From Chloroflexota bacterium (lineage in GTDB: Bacteria > Chloroflexota > Dehalococcoidia > UBA6926 > JACQUM01): 13,129 nucleotides of DNA. The stretch lies in the NCBI GenBank assembly GCA_016210295.1, contig JACQUM010000145.1:1-13129 (forward strand). Direction: 5' to 3'. The notes beneath the pieces are model-generated. The model was not told the origin of the DNA. It did no database searches and worked only from the letters and a program-made list of their open reading frames with translations. Position 1 is the first letter of the stretch, and each line of letters opens with the position of its first letter. Positions 1 through 5,158 of the stretch are shown here, piece by piece. A program made the translations under genes and the position numbers.

Positions 1-38
1 CCCCCAGACCCCCGGCAAAGGGGTTTCGCCCCTTTGCG
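1..38. repeat. Palindromic element, family 1, copy A (hairpin; possible terminator of an upstream gene)
   Basis: Nine-base arms GCAAAGGGG (15-23) and CCCCTTTGC (29-37) pair around the loop TTTCG. They are preceded by a C-rich arm and followed by a T-run at 46-49. The whole 38-base unit matches the reverse complement of 2748-2785 at 29 of 38 positions by hand alignment, so it is one copy of a dispersed element, not a unique hairpin. It could end transcription of a gene left of the window, but the T-run is several bases from the stem, so this role is uncertain. The element may extend past the window edge. Confidence 0.6.
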
Positions 39-142
39 CTCCCCTTTTTCAACAACACGCTAGGGGACGGGAACGTAACCCACCTCACTGAGGTCGCCAA
101 GAGACTGAGACATCCTTGCTTCCAGCCTTGGGAGGCACGCGG

Positions 143-171
143 TTGACGCATTACTCCCGAGAGAGGAAAAT
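143..171 (+). promoter_or_regulatory. Possible sigma70-type promoter for the grx-cysS block
   Basis: A -35-like TTGACG (143-148, 5 of 6 consensus) is separated by 17 bases from a weaker -10-like GAAAAT (166-171, 4 of 6). Transcription would start near 178, leaving a short leader that still contains the AAAGGGGA ribosome site of the glutaredoxin-like gene. I found no T-box signature between 39 and 191, although T-boxes control some aminoacyl-tRNA synthetase genes. The rest of 39-142 shows nothing recognisable. Confidence 0.35.
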
Positions 172-191
172 AGGCTGTGGAAAGGGGACCA

Positions 192-461
192 ATGAGCCAG
201 ACGGAAGCGGGCGAGAAGCCATCACGGATTATCATGTACGGCACGACGTGGTGCCCCGACTGCACGCGCTCCAAGAGGTTCTTGGACCGTCACGGCGTCG
301 GGTACGACTGGATCAACATCGAAGAGGACCCCGAGGCCACCACCCTGGTCCTGCGTGTCAACAGCGGAATGCAGGTGGTGCCCACCATCCTTTTCCCCGA
401 TGGCAGCGTCCTCGCCGAACCGTCTGACCGCGAGTTGGGCGCGAAGCTCGGGCTTCGCTGA
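192..461 (+). CDS. Glutaredoxin/mycoredoxin-like thiol-disulfide oxidoreductase
   Basis: This is a small cytosolic thioredoxin-fold protein of 89 residues, normal for glutaredoxins. The redox motif is TTWCPDC, with Cys21 and Cys24 after the first strand. The cis-proline loop follows as VVPT (Pro64), then the strand and turn TILFPDGS, which is the expected fold order. Proteins of this type reduce disulfides or mixed disulfides with low-molecular-weight thiols. The TTWCxDC context resembles actinobacterial mycoredoxins more than the CPYC of classical glutaredoxins. ATG at 192 is preferred because AAAGGGGA lies about 4 bases upstream; an in-frame GTG at 177 would place that site inside the gene. 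The cysteinyl-tRNA synthetase fusion starts 39 bases downstream on the same strand and is probably co-transcribed. The electron donor cannot be told from sequence. Confidence 0.85.
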   Translation: MSQTEAGEKPSRIIMYGTTWCPDCTRSKRFLDRHGVGYDWINIEEDPEATTLVLRVNSGMQVVPTILFPDGSVLAEPSDRELGAKLGLR

Positions 462-500
462 GAGAAGACCCTAGGACGCCCAACAGAAGGGGGCCGCGGC

Positions 501-2726
501 GTGAGGCTCTTCAACACCCTCACTCGGCGGAAAGAGGAGGTCGTCCCTCTGGAGCCCGGGGTGGTCCGGATGTACACCTGCGGCCCCACCGTCTACCGCT
601 ACGTGCACATCGGCAACCTGCGGTCCTTCCTCACGGCGGACCTCCTCCGGCGGGCGCTCACTGCCCAAGGCTATGAGGTGCGCCACGTCAAGAACATCAC
701 CGACGTGGGCCACATGCGCCAGGAGATGGTCGAGGTAGGGGAGGACAAGGTCATCGCCGCAGCCCTGGCAGAAGGGAAGACTCCCTTCGAGATCGCTCGG
801 TTCTACACGGAGGCCTTCCTTCGGGACGAGGCGAAGTTCAACATCCTTCCCGCCCACGTCTTCCCCCGGGCCACCGAGCATATCCCCGAGATGGTCCGCA
901 TCGTGGAGAGGCTCCTGGGGAAGGGCTACGCCTACCGAGCGGGCGAGAACATCTACTTCGACATCTCTAAGTTCCCCGCCTATGGGCGCCTCTCCGGGAA
1001 CCAGCTCGCCAGCCTCCTGGAAGGGGTTCGCGTCGAGGTCGATCCCCTCAAGCGCAGCCCCATGGACTTCACTCTCTGGAAGGGAGCGGAGGAGGGCCGG
1101 CAGATGAAATGGCCTAGCCCCTGGGGAGATGGCTTCCCCGGCTGGCACATCGAGTGCTCGGCCATGTCCACCAAGTACCTGGGCCTCCAGCTCGATATTC
1201 ACACCGGCGGGGTGGACAACATCTTCCCCCACCACGAGGGGGAGATCGCGCAGAGCGAAGGCGCCTTCGGCCTCTCCTACGTCCGGTACTGGGTCCACAC
1301 CCAGCACGTCCTGGCGGCGGGCCAGAAGATGGCCAAGTCGGCTGGCAACGCCTACACCCTTGGCGACGTGGAGGACCGGGGCTTCGAGCCGCTGGCCTTC
1401 CGCTACCTCTGCCTGGGCGCCCACTACCGGAGCCGGATGAACTTCACCTTCGCCGCCCTGTTGGCGGCTCAGATCGCCCTGGAGAAGCTCCGACGGCTCG
1501 CCTGGGACTGGGCCCGCTCGCCGGCCAGCAACGGCGCCCTCTCCGGCGATGTCGAGTCCTGGCGGCAACGTTTCTGGGACGAGGTCAACGACGACATTGG
1601 CCTCCCACGAGCGATGGCCGCGGTCTGGGAGATGGTCCACTCCGATCTTCCGCCCCACAGGAAACTAGACCTGCTGCTGGACTTCGATCGCGTTCTGGGG
1701 CTGGACGTGCAGAAGAGCATCGAGCTGGCGGCCCGTATCCCCTCTGAGACCACCCACCTCCTCGAAGAGAGGTCCGAACTCCGCATCGCGGGTGACTACC
1801 GCGAGGCCGATGCCACGCGGGAACGTATCCACGCCCTCGGCTACACACCGGAAGACTCTTCCCGCACTACTTTCCTCTTTCCCGCCCGCCGCTCTGAGGC
1901 ATCCCAGCTGCGGCGGCTCGCCTGCGGGATCTGCTCCTCCCGGCAAGTCCCCTCTCGCCTGAACGCGCCCAGCACCAGGGATCTCAGCGTGGTCGTCCTG
2001 GCCAATGGATGGCCGGAGGACACGCGCCGGGTGGTGGCAGGGGCCCTGAGCTACCTGGGGAAGCGGAAGGCGGAGGTCATCTGCGTGGACAACGGCACAG
2101 CCGACGGCACGGCGGAGCTCTTAGACGAGATCGCCGCCGAGGACCCCCGCGTCAAGGTCATCCACGCCACGCATCCTCTCGGAGAGGCCACGGGGAAGAA
2201 CGTGGCCCTGCAGCAGGCACGGGGCCGCTACATCGTTGTCCTAGACACCAGCACCGGCCTGGACGGAGACGTCTTCTCGCCTCTCCTCCAACGCCTTCGG
2301 GAGGAGAGAAGGCTGGGCATCGTGGGGTCCTGGGGCCTCCGGACCGAGGACATGAAGAGCTTCCACGAGGTGGCGGAGGGAGAGGTGGACGCCATGCAGG
2401 GTTACTGCTTCGCCTTCCGGCGCGCCGACCTCCGCCGCGTGGGGCTCATGGACGAGAGGTTCAGCTTCTATCGGAACCTGGACATCGACTTCAGCTTCCA
2501 GTTCCGGAGCCACGGCTTCCACATCGTCGCCGTCCCCGACCTTCCCCTATCTCGCTACGAGCACCGGGCCTACACCGCCCTCGCTCCCGGGGAACTGGCG
2601 AAGAAGAGCCGCCGCAACTTCGACCGCTTCTTCAAGAAGTACCATCACCGGAACGACCTCCTGGTGACGCCCGGCGCCCGCGGCTACGTCCACGAGCACC
2701 ACGAAGGGGACGGGCACGACCACTAG
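501..2726 (+). CDS. cysS: Cysteinyl-tRNA synthetase fused to a glycosyltransferase family 2-like domain
   Basis: Residues 1-460 form a full class I cysteinyl-tRNA synthetase, which activates cysteine with ATP and charges tRNA-Cys. Visible landmarks are CGPTVY (27-32), the HIGH-type HIGN (36-39), GWHIECSAM (214-222), FPHHEGE (242-248) and KMAKS (276-280, usually KMSKS). The expected zinc ligands are Cys27, Cys219, His244 and Glu248. A helical anticodon region ends near 455. A linker with a CGIC pair (475-478) leads to a GT2-like domain from about 494: DLSVVVLANG, VDNGTADGT (529-537), LDTST (581-585) at the DxD site, and MDERFSFYRNLDID (650-663). The tail HEHHEGDGHDH is His-rich. Typical CysRS has about 450-490 residues, so some 250 are extra. 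The GTG start has GAAGGGGG upstream at 486-493. There is no stop or frame change at the junction. The CysRS role is secure; any activity of the second domain is unknown. Confidence 0.9.
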   Translation: MRLFNTLTRRKEEVVPLEPGVVRMYTCGPTVYRYVHIGNLRSFLTADLLRRALTAQGYEVRHVKNITDVGHMRQEMVEVGEDKVIAAALAEGKTPFEIARFYTEAFLRDEAKFNILPAHVFPRATEHIPEMVRIVERLLGKGYAYRAGENIYFDISKFPAYGRLSGNQLASLLEGVRVEVDPLKRSPMDFTLWKGAEEGRQMKWPSPWGDGFPGWHIECSAMSTKYLGLQLDIHTGGVDNIFPHHEGEIAQSEGAFGLSYVRYWVHTQHVLAAGQKMAKSAGNAYTLGDVEDRGFEPLAFRYLCLGAHYRSRMNFTFAALLAAQIALEKLRRLAWDWARSPASNGALSGDVESWRQRFWDEVNDDIGLPRAMAAVWEMVHSDLPPHRKLDLLLDFDRVLGLDVQKSIELAARIPSETTHLLEERSELRIAGDYREADATRERIHALGYTPEDSSRTTFLFPARRSEASQLRRLACGICSSRQVPSRLNAPSTRDLSVVVLANGWPEDTRRVVAGALSYLGKRKAEVICVDNGTADGTAELLDEIAAEDPRVKVIHATHPLGEATGKNVALQQARGRYIVVLDTSTGLDGDVFSPLLQRLREERRLGIVGSWGLRTEDMKSFHEVAEGEVDAMQGYCFAFRRADLRRVGLMDERFSFYRNLDIDFSFQFRSHGFHIVAVPDLPLSRYEHRAYTALAPGELAKKSRRNFDRFFKKYHHRNDLLVTPGARGYVHEHHEGDGHDH

Positions 2727-2747
2727 GAAGCTGATGGGAAAAGGAAA

Positions 2748-2785
2748 TCCAAAGGGGCAAAGCCCCTTTGGAAGGGTTCTAGGGG
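2748..2785 (-). repeat. Palindromic element, family 1, copy B
   Basis: Arms TCCAAAGGGGC (2748-2758) and GCCCCTTTGGA (2762-2772) form an 11-bp perfect stem around AAA. Reading the minus strand from 2785 to 2748 reproduces the element at 1-38 (29 of 38 identical), in the opposite orientation. It lies 21 bases after the cysS stop, where it may also act as a transcription terminator or mRNA 3'-end stabiliser. Confidence 0.65.
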
Positions 2786-2800
2786 TGTCCCCTAGTCTTT
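2779..2800 (+). terminator. Candidate terminator hairpin after cysS
   Basis: CTAGGGG (2779-2785) and CCCCTAG (2789-2795) form a perfect 7-bp stem around TGT, followed by TCTTT. It follows directly on the longer hairpin at 2748-2772, so the cysS transcript would end in two stacked stems. The U-tract is short, which makes intrinsic termination plausible but not certain. Confidence 0.45.
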
Positions 2801-2809
2801 CCGTTCCTT

Positions 2810-2847
2810 CCCCCTGCCCCTTTCCAGGGAGAGGGGGAAACAGGGGG
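2810..2847. repeat. Imperfect C-rich/G-rich palindrome between convergent genes
   Basis: CCCCCTG (2810-2816) pairs with CAGGGGG (2841-2847). Inside it TTTCC (2821-2825) can pair with GGAAA (2836-2840), with CCCC bulged. It ends 18 bases from the stop of the minus-strand hydrolase and lies between convergent genes, so a bidirectional terminator role is possible. It is unlike family 1 in sequence and is probably a separate dispersed element. Confidence 0.4.
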
Positions 2848-2865
2848 TGAGGGCCTGGACAGCGC

Positions 2866-3738
2866 TCACGGAAGAGCTGTCCCGAGGCGGGGATTGGCTT
2901 CGGTTGCAGTGGCCTCCGGGACCTGGAAGAACCCTCGCGCCGCCCTCTCCACCACCTCCGGCCTCTCCATGTAGATGTTGTGTCCCGCCCCCTCCACGAG
3001 CTGGAACGAGCCATGCGGGAAGGCCGCCGCCAGGCGGCGCGCCTCCTCGTGGTTGAAGCGGCTGGCCGTCCCCGCCATCACAAGGACGGGGATTCGGACG
3101 GCTGGCGCCACCTCTATGAGCGAAAAGCGGTCTTCCCCCCGGTCCTCGGGGTGGTAGATGTTCGGGTTCCACATCATCTCCACGCTGCCGTCGGGGTGCT
3201 GCCGGGCTTCCTTTTGAGCAACGTCGTGCATGACGTCCTCGCGCCACTTCCGCGTTTCAGGATGGCCTTGCAGGGTTTTCAGAAGATCGTCCCGGCTGGC
3301 CCAGAACCGCCGCGTGTTTTGCATCCGGCGCAAATAGCTGTCCGACGACCCGGGCGTAGCCACGATGAGCGGCTCGATGAGGACGATCCTGCGGAAGCGG
3401 CCCGGATGGTTGGCCGCGTACAGGGTAAACGTCGAGCCGCCGGAGGAGTGGCCGATCCCGAACAGCTCCGTCAGGCCGAGGGCATCGAGAAAGCCGTTCA
3501 AGTCGGCGACGCGCTGGCCTTGGGAGTAGCCCCTCTCCGGCCAGTCGCTGAGCCCGTGGCCCCGCGCGTCTAGGGAGAGGACCCGGAAGTCGCGGGAGAG
3601 GCCCCGGGCCAGGACGTCCCAACTCCTGCTCGTTCGTTGGCCGCCGTGGTGGAACAGGATAGGCGGGCCGTTGCGGCCCCAGTCCATATAGTGCAGACGG
3701 ACATCACCCACACGAACGAAGTGGCTCTTCGGCTCCAT
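2866..3738 (-). CDS. Alpha/beta-hydrolase fold protein
   Basis: This is a 290-residue soluble alpha/beta hydrolase; the substrate cannot be named. Numbered from ATG 3738, it shows the oxyanion-loop HHGG (30-33), DARGHGLSDWP after strand 4, the nucleophile elbow GHSSG with Ser98, and the catalytic His253 in EGAGHNIYMERP. The usual acid after strand 7 is absent, because the expected GxxD stretch reads MAGTASRFNHEE. Glu122 in LIEPL, after strand 6, is a possible substitute. No signal peptide is seen, so it is probably cytosolic. ATG 3738 is chosen over GTG 3744 because AAGGGG lies 5 bases before the ATG but directly abuts the GTG. It lies 99 bases downstream of the HtrA-like lipoprotein on the same strand, with a 13-bp hairpin between them, so co-transcription is possible but not shown. 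Esterase, lactonase or dehalogenase-type chemistry all remain open. Confidence 0.85.
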   Translation of the reverse strand: MEPKSHFVRVGDVRLHYMDWGRNGPPILFHHGGQRTSRSWDVLARGLSRDFRVLSLDARGHGLSDWPERGYSQGQRVADLNGFLDALGLTELFGIGHSSGGSTFTLYAANHPGRFRRIVLIEPLIVATPGSSDSYLRRMQNTRRFWASRDDLLKTLQGHPETRKWREDVMHDVAQKEARQHPDGSVEMMWNPNIYHPEDRGEDRFSLIEVAPAVRIPVLVMAGTASRFNHEEARRLAAAFPHGSFQLVEGAGHNIYMERPEVVERAARGFFQVPEATATEANPRLGTALP

Positions 3739-3793
3739 TGTCACCCCTTCAACTCAGAACTCTTCGGAAGGAATCGCGCTCGAAACAGGCCAA

Positions 3794-3830
3794 GGCCGCT
3801 CGTCCTTCGACAGGCTCAGGACGAGCGGCC
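3794..3830. repeat. Perfect 13-bp inverted repeat (REP-like) between two minus-strand genes
   Basis: GGCCGCTCGTCCT (3794-3806) and AGGACGAGCGGCC (3818-3830) are exact reverse complements around the 11-base loop TCGACAGGCTC. From memory, units with the core CCTTCGACAGGCTCAGGA recur in many environmental bacterial genomes; I could not verify this here. It lies 7 bases beyond the lipoprotein stop on the transcribed side, so it may protect that mRNA end or attenuate transcription into the hydrolase gene. No T-run follows. Confidence 0.7.
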
Positions 3831-3837
3831 CTCACTT

Positions 3838-5040
3838 CTAGCCCGTCGGGATTGTCACGGCGAGGTCCAGAGGCTGCAGGGTATCCCCCGCGTAGTTAAC
3901 TGTCTTTTCGACGCGGAAACCGTCCACGTAGAACTCGATTGGCTTGCCAGCGTAGCTTCGGTACGGCACCTGGACCACCAGCAAAGAGTAGCCTCCGTCC
4001 TTGGTCTTGACCTCGGAGGAGACATAGTCCTGGACCTTCGCCACGATGGGAGTGCCGTTGGGGGCAGGGCGGCCGTTGATCGTCACGGAGCCCTTGAGGA
4101 AAACGTGAGGGAACGGCGCGATCTCGCCTTCGTTGGGTGGGAAGGAAGTCAGCGGCGTGGGGCGATAGTAGCGCGCGCCCAGCTTCAACTGGGGGAGCGA
4201 GGAAAGGAAGGAAGAGGTAAGAAGGGCTCGCGTCCTTCCGCCCGAACCAGGAGTGACGATGAGCCCCACGACTTTGAAGGAGGCATCCACCAGCGGCCCT
4301 CCCAGGAGTCCCTCAATGGCAGGAGCATCCGTGATTGCCAGTATTCCGCCCAGGCTGGGATCGGGAAGGAGGGCTGAGACGAACCCCCGCGTCGCCGTCA
4401 CCACCGCCTGGCCAGGGCTCACCTCCGCGTAGCCCAGGGCGGTGACAGGGCTCCCCAGCAACGCGGCGCCGCTCTCGGCCAGGATGACGGTGGAAAGGCC
4501 GCTCTGCTCGACCTTCAGCTGCGCCACCCCGACCCTTTCGTCCAGGCCGACCAGCCGGGCGTCCGCCAGTTGCCCGGAGGGCAAAAGAACGGTCAGAGGG
4601 CCCCCCTTGGCAACGATGCTCGACAGGGTGAGGATGCTCCCGTCGGAGTCGACGATGATGCCCGATCCCCTCTTCTCCCCGGCCATGACCCGAACGGTCG
4701 CCGCCTGGACGTTGGCGATGCTATACGCCGGAGTGGGCGTGGGTGTCGGAGTGGACGTCGGCACGGGCGTTGGCGTGGGGATGGGCGTGGGCGTGGGCGA
4801 AGGCGTCGCCGTGGGAAGAGGGGTCCGGGTCGGCGAGGGGACGACGGTTGCGATAGGGGTGACGGCCGGGCTCGGCGTCGCTGTTTGCGGAGGGGATGTG
4901 GGAGTGGCCTGAGCGGTTGGCACAGGGGTCGGTGTGGGCAGCTCGGTCACGGTACAGGCACCCGTGAGAAACAGAAGGACGGCAAGGACCACGGCGCTCT
5001 CCAGAGCCCTGGCTTTTCTTGAAGAAAAGATCCCGCTCAA
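3838..5040 (-). CDS. Lipoprotein with catalytically dead HtrA/trypsin-like domain
   Basis: Residues 1-29 are a lipoprotein signal with lipobox LTGAC, so Cys29 is probably lipidated and the protein sits outside the membrane. A Thr/Pro-rich stalk spans about 34-104. Residues 110-285 align with HtrA/DegP proteases: GSGIIVDSDGSILT matches the strand before the catalytic His, LVGLDERVGVAQLKV matches the Asp region, and GLLGGPLVDASFKVVGLIV matches GNSGGPL. The catalytic His, Asp and Ser are replaced by Ser141, Gly171 and Leu246. Residues 310-400 form a C-terminal beta-type module (HVFLKGSVTINGRPAPNG) of unknown role. No PDZ domain is visible. The TTG start is chosen because AGGAGG lies 7 bases upstream. 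A binding, sensing or scaffold role is more likely than proteolysis. It is divergent from the CoA-ligase-like gene. Confidence 0.8.
   Translation of the reverse strand: MSGIFSSRKARALESAVVLAVLLFLTGACTVTELPTPTPVPTAQATPTSPPQTATPSPAVTPIATVVPSPTRTPLPTATPSPTPTPIPTPTPVPTSTPTPTPTPAYSIANVQAATVRVMAGEKRGSGIIVDSDGSILTLSSIVAKGGPLTVLLPSGQLADARLVGLDERVGVAQLKVEQSGLSTVILAESGAALLGSPVTALGYAEVSPGQAVVTATRGFVSALLPDPSLGGILAITDAPAIEGLLGGPLVDASFKVVGLIVTPGSGGRTRALLTSSFLSSLPQLKLGARYYRPTPLTSFPPNEGEIAPFPHVFLKGSVTINGRPAPNGTPIVAKVQDYVSSEVKTKDGGYSLLVVQVPYRSYAGKPIEFYVDGFRVEKTVNYAGDTLQPLDLAVTIPTG
4729..4941 (-). repeat. Low-complexity repeat coding for the Thr/Pro stalk
   Basis: Degenerate six-base units of the GGCGTG/GGTGTC type on the + strand encode PT/TP dipeptides at about residues 34-104 of the HtrA-like lipoprotein. 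Such stalks hold a domain away from the membrane and often vary in length by slippage. A shorter, less regular version occurs in the CAP-domain protein. Confidence 0.75.
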
Positions 5041-5090
5041 AAGGATTCCTCCTCGAAGGTCGCCTCGTCTGTGCGCTACGGCTTTTTACG

Positions 5091-5120
5091 TCGACGGCGA
5101 GGCGGCACTTTTGCTATCAT
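5091..5120 (+). promoter_or_regulatory. Possible promoter in the divergent intergenic region
   Basis: TCGACG (5091-5096, 4 of 6 to the -35 consensus), an 18-base spacer and TATCAT (5115-5120, 5 of 6 to the -10) would start transcription near 5127. That leaves a leader of about 30 bases with the AGGGA site before ATG 5159. On the minus strand TATGAT (5121-5116) could serve as a -10 for the lipoprotein gene, but I see no matching -35. The 118-base gap 5041-5158 holds these AT-richer bases and nothing else recognisable. Confidence 0.33.
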
Positions 5121-5158
5121 ACCGTCCATTCGCCCTGCAGGGATAGGGACTCTTCGAT

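Noticed and set aside
39..191. T-box or other riboswitch upstream of the synthetase
   Set aside because: No T-box antiterminator signature (AGGGTGGNACC) or clear terminator/antiterminator pair is present.
471..1658. Long minus-strand open frame opposite cysS (395 codons)
   Set aside because: It lies opposite well-conserved CysRS motifs; its translation has no recognisable domain and is of the kind expected from the antisense of a high-GC gene.
501..1880. MshC (mycothiol ligase) instead of CysRS, suggested by the mycoredoxin-like neighbour
   Set aside because: The sequence has CGPTVY, HIGN, FPHHEGE and a complete C-terminal anticodon region, as in CysRS; from memory MshC has a CGITPY-type motif and is shorter.
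4722..4942. Tandem repeat array as a CRISPR or regulatory repeat
   Set aside because: The six-base periodicity is explained by Thr-Pro codons of the lipoprotein stalk; there are no fixed repeats with unique spacers.
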